Positions 1 to 10,844 of a DNA stretch of 64,000 nt are shown piece by piece (positions within the stretch are counted from its first letter, which is position 1; every line of letters begins with the position of its first letter). Made by a program: the position numbers and the translations under genes. Where the stretch lies: the NCBI GenBank assembly GCA_019137255.1, contig WPDH01000234.1, forward strand, positions 124,001 to 188,000. The letters run 5' to 3'. Below the pieces are notes generated by a model that saw nothing but the letters and a program-made list of their open reading frames with translations, searched no databases and was not told the origin of the DNA. The stretch is from Corinectria fuckeliana (taxonomy: Eukaryota; Ascomycota; Sordariomycetes; Hypocreales; Nectriaceae).

Positions 1-322
1 TAATTGGAAAGCAAAAATATTTTTGTATGATCAACCTCGGCATGCTACCCCTAGGCACACATTATGCATGCGGCTACAACACAGGGCTATCACATCTCTT
101 TGCAGAAAGGTTGACGCCCACCCTCTTGACCATGTCAAAAACCTTTCGTAAATATGAGACTCGCCCGGGATACGTGCCAACCACCCGAGGCTCCGCATCC
201 GTCGCGAACTCCATGATCTTGTCGTCGTTGCGTGAGGGGTGGGAGGGTTCGATTTGTCGGTTGGGTCGCTACCGCCTTTGATCAGCTGGGGGTTCTCAAA
301 AAGACTCGAAACATGACACACC
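1..322. other. 3' flank of actin gene
   Basis: This stretch lies beyond the actin stop codon and most likely holds the actin 3' UTR and terminator. I see no coding potential and no clear polyadenylation signal that I would defend. Confidence 0.5.
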
Positions 323-371
323 TTAGAAGCACTTGCGGTGGACGATCGAGGGACCGCTCTCGTCGTACTCC

Positions 372-403
<32 letters not shown>

Positions 404-1943
404 CAGAGAGGCGAGAATGGAACCACCAATCCAGACGGAGTACTTTCGCTCCGGGGGAGCGATGATCTTGACCTTCATGGAAGAAGGAGCAAGAGCAGTG
501 ATCTCCTTCTGCATACGGTCGGAGAGACCAGGGTACATGGTGGTACCACCAGACTAATTAACGTATTAGACGTTGATGCTAAGCTTGCGAGTGAGATAAA
601 ACATACCATGACGATGTTGCCGTAAAGATCCTTTCGGACATCGACATCACACTTCATGATGGAGTTGAAAGTGGTGACGTGAATGCCGCCGCTCTCGAGA
701 CCCAGGACAGAGGGCTGGAACAGAGCCTCGGGGGCACGGAAGCGCTCGTTGCCGATGGTGATGACCTGGCCGTCGGGAAGCTCGTAAGACTTCTCCAGAG
801 TAGAGCTCTGGGCAGCAGTTTGGATCTCCTGCTCAAAGTCGAGGGCGACGTAGCAGAGCTTCTCCTTGATGTCGCGAACGATTTCTCGCTCGGCGGTGGT
901 GGAAAAGGTGTAGCCACGCTCAGCCAGGATCTTCATCAGGTAGTCGGTAAGATCACGGCCAGCCATATCGACACGGGCAATGGCGTGGGGAAGAGCGAAA
1001 CCCTCGTAGATGGGGACAACGTGGGTGACACCGTCGCCTGAGTCGAGGACGATACCGGTGGTACGTCCGGAGGCGTACAGGGACAGAACAGCCTGGATAG
1101 AGACGTAGAAGGCGGGGGCGTTGAAAGTCTCGAAGACAATCTGTGTCATCTTCTCACGGTTGGACTTGGGGTTGATAGGGGCCTCGGTAAGCAGGACGGG
1201 GTGCTCCTCGGGAGCAACACGGAGCTCATTGTAGAAGGTGTGGTGCCAGATCTTCTCCATGTCATCCCAGTTGGTGACGACACCGTGCTCAATGGGGTAT
1301 CGGAGAGTGAGGATACCACGCTTGGACTGAGCCTCATCACCAACGTACGAGTCCTTCTGGCCCATACCAATCATAATACTGGAGTTTGGTCAGCCACCGG
1401 ACTGCGGAAAAGGCGGAGGAAGCAGTCGAGGCGATCATGACTTACCCATGGTGACGGGGGCGTCCGACGATGGAAGCTGGTTGAGGCCGTTAGTATGGAC
1501 ATTGGCAGACAAGACGCTCCGGGGGCCAAATATCAGGCCTTTAGGCGTAAAGGGCATCGAAGTGGGGTACTCACGGAAAACAGCTCGGGGAGCATCGTCA
1601 CCGGCGAAACCGGCCTTGCACATGCCCGAACTATCAAAAGTCAGTATATCATAAGGGTATCAAAGCTTTCGGCACCGAAACCCCCAATATTGGGGGATTG
1701 AGGCCCCTAGGCGATTTGTTGGGCCTCGTTCGACGCCGCGGCAGCCAAGCAAGGAGAGGCGGGGGGAGGAGGTAGCAGTCGGTGAGACAGGCGGGGGAGC
1801 TTACCCATTGTCGATAACGAGGGCGGCGACTTCTTCTATATCGAGGATACCCGTCAGCAAAGGTCTCGAGACGCATCTCGCGATGCTCCAGGCGGATTGG
1901 ATGTGCCGGACGATGCGGCGATATAATGCGACGTACCCTCCAT
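323..1943 (-). CDS. ACT1: Actin, six exons
   Basis: Actin is the filament-forming ATPase of the cytoskeleton (endocytic patches, polarised growth, cytokinesis). The model is complement(323..553, 607..1378, 1446..1476, 1575..1630, 1805..1835, 1937..1943). It encodes exactly 375 residues, the canonical actin length. The first exon is only 7 nt (ATGGAGG), joined to an exon giving EEVAALVIDNG; the next exons give SGMCKAGFAGDDAPRAVF and PSIVGRPRHHG. Nucleotide-binding loops DNGSG and DSGDGVTH are present, and the protein ends in the usual HRKCF. All five introns begin GT and end AG, and every phase closes. Introns crowd the 5' end, as is common in ascomycete actin genes. The protein is among the most conserved known, so both identity and splice sites are secure. 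Confidence 0.98.
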
Positions 1944-4344
1944 GGCTGTGGATTACGGTGGAAAGCTGTCCAGAAACGGGTTTAGCGGCGAGGTCCCACG
2001 AGATGCAAAAGGCGGGCAGAGGACAGAGAAGCAAGAAGGAGAGTGCTCACGAGATGCTAGACGAGGAAAAGCGATGAGGGTTGATAGAATACGAGTCGGG
2101 AGAGGGCGACTCGACTGGGTGGTGGGAAGAAAAGAGGTTGACGATGGATGGAGCGGAGGAAGATGGATGGGGAAGGGGGATGGATGGAGTGGAAGGGGAG
2201 GGGGGAAAGGAGGGAAGTATCACTGGGCGACGCTGTCACAGGAAAGTTGTGGGCGGGCCCCCCGAAATGCTGAGGTGGACACTGCGAGCCCAGCACAGCG
2301 GCCACTGTCCATTGGGAGCAGGGGGAGCGGGCAGGGGGGTTTAGGGGGGAGCGGGCGAGACCGCCTACCTTCTTGGGTGAGAAACGGGCAGAGCGACAGT
2401 GGACGAGCCGCTGAAAAGGTTGGTAAAGGTGGCAGAAACCCAGGGATCCGGCTTGCCGCTTTTACTGATTGGCTCGTGGTGGTGGCAGTGGCTGGTGGTT
2501 GGAGGTCCAGTTGGGGGCTGGGTAGGAACCTTGGGCTGGGCTAATTAGGTTAAGGGAGCTATCGGTGCATCATCAGCGAGTTGAAGCGTTCGTGGTCACC
2601 GTCACCGTCTCTTGTCGTATTTGCCCTTCGCTCTCTTTATCATCAGAAACTGTCCTGATGCTCCGGAAACTTCGTCGTCAGCAACCACTCAGCACGCTGC
2701 CAAGGGGAGCTTGCCAATATCGCAGCCTTGAGGCTTTTATGCTTCTGCCTGATTATTCTCCGCCACGGGTTACGAATGCTTCTTGCTATCTATCAGGTCG
2801 GGGACCACGGAAAGGCCACTACGTGCCAGGCAACCAGTTAAGCACCAACTGCTCCGTACCTACCTAGTAGTAGTTGGCTGCCTTCAGGCAAGCCAGCCCT
2901 GCTGTTCCTCCCGCCTGCTGCCGCAATGTTCGTCAGTCAACGACAAGCCATCGGATGAGATTTGTTGCGCCTGGACGGTGCTCTAGCAAACCCCCTGACT
3001 GCCTACCCGACGGCCGGCCGGACTAGACACAGACCAGGTCCCCCGGAAGACAGCGACCGGAGCTGCCGGGGCTCACCCCCGAGGTCGCGAGGAGGCTGGA
3101 AAACTGGAAAACAAACACCGTCAATCTCCAGATGCTTGGTAGATTGGGACTGGATGAGTTCCCACTCTCACTCCACCAAAGGCAGCTCAAAAGGCAGCGC
3201 CATGACCAGGCAAGCTGGCATCGTAGCCCATGGTGCTTTGTACAACTGTGCGGTACATACGCGGACCCAACAAGTTGATCCATCGTCGAAGACTGGGTCT
3301 CTTTATTGCTCACCTCCGGCACCGACGTGTAAACTGCGTTGCGTGTGTGGATCTTTGGATCTCGCCGTCCTAGCTACGCCAGCCACGGTATCCGACTGGC
3401 TAGGCACCCTCAATTCCATCTTACTGCGGCGGATCCAGCCCCAGATTGCGTTGCTATCTCGCCTCCCCTCACCGCGCCTCCCTTCTCCGGCCAGATCGAT
3501 GCATCCTTCACCGTGGCGGAATACCGCCCGCTTATCTGCTACGCATACCAGCTCTCAGCTGTTGTGTGTTGTGTAAGACAAGTAAGACACGTCGTCGGCC
3601 TGTGCGTGTCCTGGCGTCCTCACTTCCGTGGCCCGTCATGAGATCAGCAAGTGGAGGCAATTTGAGATGAGACCAGCTCGCCTCTGGTATTTCGTAGTTA
3701 AGTCATCGTAGTCAAGTCACGTCCGTGAGCGAAGGTCCCAACAAACCGTCCGTCCCCTATGAAAGAAAGAGCCTCTTCGTTTGTCGTCCCCTGCCCAGCC
3801 CTAGGAGAATCCACCCAGTCAGTGGCCAGTGAGCGACGGCCTGTGCCAAACAAAAAAAACCGCCAGCCTCGGCACTCTCCCACAAATGCAAAAATCCCAC
3901 CAGGCTGCATCGCCCAGCGGGATCTTGTCCGAAATACCTTTAGCTGCAGCATCCATACTCATCTGCTTCCATCTCAGAGGCCAGTCAGACCAGGCAGAGG
4001 TCGATGCTATAATTGTGCCTCGCACGCCGCTCTAGCGACGTGGCTGACGCGCGTCGACGGCGAGCAACTCAGCGGGTTACTTGTTTCGCCGCTACATCAG
4101 CTGGGTGCGTCTTGTGGGGGGGTTTTTTGGGCTCTCGCTTTTGTGACTTTTGTCTCGGTCAGCTCGCAAAAGCAGCGATGAGGGGCAACCCATGCTTAGC
4201 GGGGCGCTTTTGCTGAATGAGAGGAAGGGGGAGCTATGATGAAATCTTTCACTGCTATGTTAGATTTTGCCCTCTATGTTAAATTTAGCATTGGTACAAA
4301 GAGGCCGGCCTTTGTCACCTGTCATCAGCTTCTAGTTGATACTC
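1944..4344. other. 2.4 kb intergenic region upstream of actin
   Basis: This region separates the actin start from the end of the next minus-strand gene. It should contain the actin promoter and 5' UTR. It includes a purine-rich stretch on the plus strand (about 2080-2350), which reads as a pyrimidine-rich tract on the actin strand and is typical of highly expressed fungal promoters. The open frames here are short, lack recognisable protein character and overlap on both strands. I see no gene. Confidence 0.6.
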
Positions 4345-5832
4345 TTAGCTCAACCAAGTACTCTTGAGCAGACTTGACGCAGTACCTCTCGAGGAAGGCT
4401 CGAACCAGAGCATCTTCCTCACGAGCTCTCCCAGCGTACGGACATCCTCGGGGCTTAATTCTGCCTTCTTGCCTCCATCGAAATAAATTTCCTCCAGCCA
4501 TTGTTGCAGTGCGTGGGTGCTCGCTGTTTTATCTTCCTCACCTCCCGTCTGGCCTGATCCTACCGATGACTCCCTGAGGCGGTTGGCCCGCTCTATCCAG
4601 CGCTCCGGGAGCCTGTCGGTCGCCAACTCCTCCATTTGGCCAATAAGCGTACCGGGAGTCAACATTAAAACGTCAACAAATGGAGGCTGTCCAGTGAAGA
4701 GCTCAAATAGCTGCCAATGCGGTTAGCAACTCTTTTCTGGGCCCGTGTTAGATTGCTATCAGTGCAAAGAACATACCAGACAGCCCATGCTCCATAAGTC
4801 AACGCGATGATCAAAACTGTCTTCCAATACAATTTCTGGCGCGCGTACAGCAAGTGGTGTGTGGAGAGTCGCCGGGGAGTCCGTATCGAGGAACGATTCT
4901 CCGTAGTCCACGATTTTGACCAAGTCGGGCAAAGATGGTACACTTGACGGATAGCATGAAGGTCGAACGAGATACTCCGGCACTCCAGACTCGAGTGGTT
5001 TACCGTTGACTCGTCGAACTTGTCCGAGTTCGGGTTTCTCTAATATCCTGGACAGCTCGTCCTCACCAGTCGAGTCCAAGAGTGGAAGAGTGAATACTAT
5101 GTTCCGTGTATGGAGATCTATTTTGGTGAGTTTGGCATAGCCAGTCTGAAAACCTCGTCGGCACATACCTCCATGTCCAATTCCGTGTTGATGCAAGTAA
5201 TCAAGACCAAGAAGGGTCTGACGCGCAACCTTTTTAGCAAGCTCACCGGGAAGTCTGTTGTCAGCAAACCGGACATCCAGAACATCAGGTACGCTTGGTC
5301 CCAGGAGCTCAAGCACTAAGCACTTTTGAGTACCATTGGGGCCGTCAAACTCGAAGTAGTCTAACAATTTCATCACGGGTACAGCACCGGGGTGCTTCAA
5401 AGAAGACGTTGCAATTGTACGCATGACCTGGAGCTGTCGGTCCTTTGGTTCGGACTGTCGGTCCGACACAGATATTTTTACTGCGACATAACGTCCCAGG
5501 TCTTGGTCTCTGGCAGCCCAGACGGTCGAGTACCCGCCCCAACCCAGCTTATGCAGGACGCGATACCGCCCATGTTTCAACTGATCTCCGAGGTGAACAG
5601 GATGATAGCCACCTTTTGTATAGCGATACAGTGGCTCGGCATCAATGTCGCAAGCATGCGGGAATGGTGTCATCGTCGTCCGAGGCATGGTACCTGTGCC
5701 GATTAGGTTATGAATGCCGCAAGAGGCTGCTAGGCGCCCAAGCCCCGCGAGATGGTATTTATACCTGGGGACTTGAAGGACTGAATTGCGAGTCCGGACA
5801 TGCCTGATGGGAGGGGATCCGAGTATTGCCAT
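4345..5832 (-). CDS. SRPK-type serine/threonine protein kinase
   Basis: The model is complement(4345..4710, 4777..5117, 5169..5832), giving 456 residues from the ATG at 5832 or 408 from an in-frame ATG at 5688; I cannot decide between them. The extra N-terminus is Arg-rich and could be leader-like or simply 5' UTR. The entry YHPVHLGDQLKHGRYRVLHK followed by LGWGGYSTVW is the hallmark of fungal SRPK kinases, which phosphorylate SR-type splicing factors. The VAVK lysine and the VRAPEIVLE (APE) motif are present. The catalytic loop reads HGDLHTRN instead of HRDIKPEN and the metal-binding motif DYGE instead of DFG. The aspartates are kept, so activity is plausible. The usual SRPK spacer is short. 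Filamentous fungi carry many divergent SRPK paralogues, so the substrate is unknown. It is divergent from FES1 across a shared 381 bp region. Confidence 0.85.
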
Positions 5833-6213
5833 TGAACAAGTGATCGTGCGTGAAGTCAGCTTGGACTATAAGTGCCTATACAACTATAGGTAGTCTAGTA
5901 GCTCCTCAACGCTGTCAAGCTGTCCAGCGGCCAGAGCGTCGAATCTTCCAGTGGCCACTCGTCAGAACTTGTGCGAGCCGCTAGTCAGCTTTAGGACTAG
6001 GTACTTCTTGAAGATTCCAGAACGGGCAAATCCCCGTCATCACGGCTAGGCGTCAAATTCCTACATAACGGAGTAACGCCCAAAAGTTCAACCCCGCGAC
6101 GACCTTTAATAGTTACAAATTGCACGTCGAATCCTTGACTCTTCGAGATTCCAGCGAGCCAATAATCACTGCGCGCATATACCCATAAGGATAAACAAAC
6201 CAAATCCCATATC
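5833..6213. promoter_or_regulatory. Bidirectional intergenic promoter between SRPK kinase and FES1
   Basis: This 381 bp interval serves two divergent start codons. It contains a strong heat-shock element (described separately) and a second, shorter GAA/TTC pair at about 5941-5948. No gene is seen inside. Confidence 0.7.
6005..6022. promoter_or_regulatory. Heat-shock element (four perfect inverted units)
   Basis: The sequence TTCttGAAgaTTCcaGAA is four contiguous, correctly spaced, alternating TTC/GAA units, the canonical binding site of heat-shock factor Hsf1. It ends 191 bp before the FES1 ATG and starts about 170 bp from the SRPK start. Fes1 is a partner of Hsp70, and heat-shock control of it fits established biology. 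Binding itself is inferred. Confidence 0.8.
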
Positions 6214-6861
6214 ATGGATGACAAGCGCCTCAACGGGCTCCTCAAATGGAGCATCGAAAACTCCGACACCACCAAGAGCGACCCCAATGCCCCGCCGCCC
6301 ACCAGCGACCTCACCCCCGAGCTCATGGCCTCGATTATGGGTGGCCCCTCGGACGCGGACTTGATGAAGGCGTCCATGGAGATCATCACGGCCAACGATC
6401 CGGAGCAGGTCACGCTCGAAGACAAGCTCATTGCCTTCGACAACTTCGAGCAGCTCATCGAGGGCCTCGACAACGCCAACAACATCGCCAACCTCAGCCT
6501 GTGGACGCCCCTGCTTGAGCAGCTGCGCCACGACGAGCGCGAGATACGCAAGATGGCTGCCTGGTGCATAGGCACCGCCGTTCAGAACAACGTCCGTACC
6601 CAGGAGCGCCTGCTGGCCATGGGCGAGCACGGCCTGCCCCAGCTAGTCCACCTCGCCACCCACGAGGACGAGCACACGGACGTGCGCCGCAAGGCCGTGT
6701 ATGCGCTCAGCTCTGCGTGCCGCAACTACCAGCCTGCCATGGACGTGTTTGCCGAGGTGTTGACCAAGAAGGGTTATGCTACCGAGAAGGTCGATGCGAC
6801 GAACATGGAGGCAGTGGACGAGATCGTCCACGGACTCCGGGAGAAAATCAACAAGGTGTAA
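6214..6861 (+). CDS. FES1: Hsp70 nucleotide exchange factor Fes1
   Basis: This is an intronless gene of 215 residues. Fes1 (HspBP1 family) releases ADP from cytosolic Hsp70 (Ssa) and helps deliver misfolded proteins for degradation. The N-terminal LNGLLKWSIENS segment is the family's conserved Fes1 start and includes the substrate-mimicking region. The Ala/Pro/Asn-rich linker and DLTPELMASIMGGPSDADLM follow. From about residue 70 the protein is an armadillo-type helical repeat domain (DNFEQLIEGLDNANNIANL, LEQLRHDEREIRKMAAWCIG, DVRRKAVYALSSACRNY). The length equals that of known fungal Fes1 proteins. A perfect heat-shock element lies upstream, which argues for stress induction. The start follows from alignment to the family's N-terminus. 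No alternative identity is likely. Confidence 0.96.
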   Translation: MDDKRLNGLLKWSIENSDTTKSDPNAPPPTSDLTPELMASIMGGPSDADLMKASMEIITANDPEQVTLEDKLIAFDNFEQLIEGLDNANNIANLSLWTPLLEQLRHDEREIRKMAAWCIGTAVQNNVRTQERLLAMGEHGLPQLVHLATHEDEHTDVRRKAVYALSSACRNYQPAMDVFAEVLTKKGYATEKVDATNMEAVDEIVHGLREKINKV

Positions 6862-7136
6862 AGGGATGCCAATGGCAGCGCACGATGAACGAACGCATTG
6901 GGACGGAGTTGGGGCGTCAACTGTTGATGTCTAAACCGACATCTGGGATACATATAGATGGTAGGAGGGCGGGATGGGAAAGGAAAAGCTCTGTATGAGC
7001 GGGCAAGCCACCCCTGTTTTAGACTGCCCAGTTATGATACATATATCTTGTTACATGGCCCATTCTTCATATCAATCACTTGGAGACGATTTCTTTTCTC
7101 GGTTCAACATCCAAGAATGCTCATTATGTGTCTGGC

Positions 7137-8344
7137 TTAGTGGGTGGCCTTGCCGTAGAAGGGGAAGCCAAGGGCCTGCATCAGCAGACGTCCCTGTCTG
7201 TCCGAGGTCCCAGTGGTCTTAATAAAGATGTCACAACCAGGCACCAACCGCGCGGGGTACATCTATCCAAACGGTTAGTTTTTACCCATGTGCAATGGCG
7301 AGCCGCTTCGAGCGAGGCTGTCGCTAGACTTACATCGTAGTTGAACTCAACCTCGGGAAAGTACGCCATCCACGCCGGTTGCAGACCAAACGCCAGGTTG
7401 CCGGCGTCGTCTCCGGTTGAGGCGTTGATGCCCGGCCAATCCTTGATTTTGGGCAGGACCAAAGTCACGAGCTTGTCGATAAAGTCGTAAGCAGCACCAC
7501 CCTTCAGCGTCACCTTGGCACCGGCCTTATCACCCTTCCTGACGCTCCACTGCACAACTCCGTGCTTGACCTTGGTGACTTCGGGGAAGGCACCGCTGAT
7601 AGCCTGGACAACGGCGCGCGCGACGTGCAGGTACTCCTTGTTCTGGGCGCCGAGAGGCGCAAACGAGTTGATGGTGACGGCCTCGATCTCGGGGATGTTG
7701 TGCCAGGAAATGTCGCGCTCGAGGATGCCCAGACGGGATGAGCCACCACCACGGGGGCCTCGGCGAGGACGATTCTTGTGGTAGGGCGACGATTCATCCC
7801 ACTCTCGCAGGACGCCCTTGTTGGACTCGGGGACCACGGTGCCTGGTGGCACGTGGGTGTAGGTCATAGTCATCAGATCCGGGGCGATGGTGTCGTCGAA
7901 TGTGTGCTTTAACCGGGGGAAGCTGAAGGGGCCAGGGACGAAGTCTCGGGCGGTGGGGTCGGAGGACGGCGGCATCTGAACCGGATGAAGAGGGCCACGG
8001 TAGTATTTGGGAGGGTGATATTGGTAGCTGTTGGAGGTTGTGTTAGCGACTCCCTCTCGACCCTACAACGGCGCAGATCCAGGGGCTTACCGGTTACCGG
8101 GTAGGTCCTTGTTTCTCGTCTTGCTTTTGTCGGCTGAATTAAAGGCCTCGAGTTCCTTCTCATCGGGGAGCGGCGTGGAAAACGACGAGGCAGAGTCGAG
8201 TTCTGCGAGGGCATCCGAGGATGGAACAGGCTTGCCGGCCTGTGTGGAGGCGAACCTCCTGGCGCAAGAAGGGACAGCACGTAGGGAAAGCTGTCTTCGG
8301 CCCAATGCACTCGCCATGCGAGTTCCTTCTCGGAGGATGGCCAT
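7137..8344 (-). CDS. MRPL7: Mitochondrial large-subunit ribosomal protein uL5m (MRPL7-like)
   Basis: The model is complement(7137..7262, 7334..8027, 8091..8344), 357 residues. The protein is the mitochondrial L5 homologue, which contacts 5S-equivalent and P-site rRNA regions in the large mitoribosomal subunit. The N-terminus (MAILREGTRMASALGRRQ, then RRFAST) is Arg/Ser/Ala-rich and acid-poor, like a matrix-targeting presequence. Another in-frame ATG lies at 8320. The L5 fold follows, with IPEIEAVTINSFAPLGAQ, VQWSVRKGDKAGAKVTLKGG, YDFIDKLVTLVLPKIKDWPG, the typical L5 element FPEVEFNYD, and the closing CDIFIKTTGTSDRQGRLLMQ. The last splice joins NYD to MYPARLVPGC, and phases agree throughout. 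The YQYHPPKYYRGPLHPVQ segment is characteristic of fungal members. Identity is secure; the exact start is less so. Confidence 0.93.
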
Positions 8345-10844
8345 TGTGTCGGGACTGGGCTGGATTGCACGCAATTCAAGCTCTCGTCGTCTACAGAGAT
8401 GGTGTCGCGTGGAATAGGAAATTTCCAATCCCCAGACCGGCTACCTAGTGATGTGGTAAGCCACATGTGGCTGCTCTGGTGTGGCCGTGCACCTGTCCTG
8501 TCACCTTCACATCTGTGAGCTAATCTGATGTTACATTGTGGGCTAATCAGGCAGTTTAATCAACTGGCTGGCCACAATTGATCCCGTGCCTTATCTTTGG
8601 GGACTTAGCATATTATCCTTTATGTTCTTGGCTTCTATTTGATTGAAGGGAATATGACCCATCCCGCAACCTTGAAAACTTGGCATCACTCAGAGTGCTA
8701 TTTGTTTGGTGGCATGTTATAACCGATAAACTACCCACGACAACTACTGACACTAATTGTGAATCAATTTTGGCGTGTCAACTATCTGCCTATGCGACTA
8801 GAAAAATTAGAAAATGCAGGCTCCGAACGGGGTTCCCGAAAACGGAGCTGCAACTAGGCCTACATGGAGGTACCAATTTGCGTTCGCGGAGAGCTGTTAG
8901 GTGAAAACATGTCAAGTCAGGCTAGGTGAGACCTGGGCTGACCGTGGCTTGGCAGAGACAAATTGTCATGGGCCGCTCCGAATGGCCAGGCCGTAAGCGG
9001 TTGGACGCGGGATGTCCGTCACCGTCCATGGCGACAGGTGATGCCGTTGCCCGCGGCGCAGTGGACGGGAGTTTTTCTCCGGCGGTTTATTGGTTTATTT
9101 TCCTCTTACGGTATGACGGAGCGACCATTCGTTTTTGTCAGATCCGATGGATCCAATCCCACAATCCCCGCGCTCCAGCGCCGGCGGTCGCTCTGTTGAT
9201 AGAGACGGCGTGTTTCTTGTGTTCGAGACAGCGCAAGGTCGCGCCGGCTTGCGCTGTTAGTTCGTAACCTCGACTAGGCTGCTGGGAATCCGAGCATCAC
9301 CTGTTGTTAGTGTCCCGCGGGCTGCTGGAAAAGCGCAAGGGCCCGTTATACAGGTCGGTGATGCGCGCGCGGCGAGGCGCGGAGCAGTGACACGGCCAGG
9401 GCTGGAATGCGAATGCGATGGATGCGATACGACGACTTACCGCCTGACATCTGCCTGGCAGGCAGCTCTATTCCCGCTGGCAGTTGACTTTTCGAGAAGA
9501 TGGCACAAGACAGCTTGGTACTAGTAGTCTACGAAGTCCACGTATTCGTACGGCCCGACGATGTCAGGCATATTCGTTCGGGCCTTTGCAACCAAGTGAC
9601 AATCCCAGCTGGCCCCTGTAGGCTTCCGTTTCGTTGGGTCACACGGGCTGATTCATGGCGGCGTCGCAAGGTTACACGGCCAGGCGGTAAACCGGACCCT
9701 GATGAGATTGGATGAGGGGCAACCCGAGCCGGAGTTGGAGGGGAAAATGAGGGGTTGAGAGGTGAAGATTGGACGGATCAAAGGGCATCATGACTGCAAT
9801 TGCCCTGCATGCCAACCTGCTTCTGTAGTCACTGGACATGCATAGGTACCTACGGCTCCTCGTTTTTTCTCGGAGTCCGATATACCGCCCGGCGGGTCGG
9901 TGTCATGGGGGAATCCGACGGGTAATGGCTTGGAAGCCTGAGGTCACTAACAGTCCAAAACTAACCCCAAAGTACCTTACCCACCCGTTGCCCTCGGGTG
10001 CTTTTCGCTAAGTACTAGTAGGTATGACCCTAATTTAGGTGCAGCGCAGTACTTTGCACTGTACTTGCGGTCTAGTGACTGGTCTCGAATTGCTGGGGAA
10101 CAGGAAGGAAAAGAACCTGGACCTTAGTTCGCTCGCCACCCATGAAAGCCCTGCAAGGCGGACGTTTAGTTGCACCCGCCATCCCACGCCGTGGGTTTCC
10201 AGGGCACGGTACCGGGGCAAGTACCTTTGATAAGACAGTTGATCCTGTAGGTACCTGTGAACCAACGTGAATATACGGAGCGCGTGCTGCGTAGCTTCAG
10301 GGGACTCGGCAAGCACACCTTTAGCCAATAGGGTCTCGACCCAGTCCACGGTTAGCGGTCCAGGGCAGCCCACCCGTGCACCGTCAAGTCCCAGGGCACT
10401 TGTCCCGCCCCGCCACCACCCTTGAACCCCTAGGAGTTGGCCGTCTCAACAGGCGCTCCTCAGTTGACTGGGACGTGGACCCTTTGAGCTGCAGCTTCCC
10501 TCGCCGCCCTCTTCATCCCACTCACTCGCTCCAGAGTTTGCCTTCACTTTGTTTTCTTCCCCTGTTTTCTTCTTCTCCCAAAGACTCACGAGCCTCGTCC
10601 TCCTCATACCCGTCGACCATCTGACACCTCACCTGCCAACACCCCCGCCCACCGAAACTGAGTCCTGGTCCCCTCCGCTACCGCAAGAGCGCACCGAGAC
10701 CACCTTCATATACCAACGCTGGCGGATGCGACCCCGATGATGAAGGGGTTCGGTGGCCAAATTCTACCTCGCTAACCGCTGCGAGCGCTCACTCCCTTCC
10801 CTTCGATTCTCCATCGAACCTCTCCGCTACACAACTTCATCATC
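8345..10844. other. 2.5 kb divergent intergenic region
   Basis: This region lies between the divergent starts of the uL5m and ubiquitin protease genes. It contains one exact palindrome TAGGTACCTA at 9843-9852, a related copy near 10247, and a pyrimidine-rich stretch (about 10480-10840) just before the protease start that looks like its promoter and leader. The small open frames have no recognisable content. I see no gene. Confidence 0.6.

Noticed and set aside
475..1374. Single uninterrupted minus-strand frame of 299 codons read as the whole actin protein
   Set aside because: Its C-terminal end runs into an intron and loses homology after NIVM. The spliced model restores the full conserved C-terminus.
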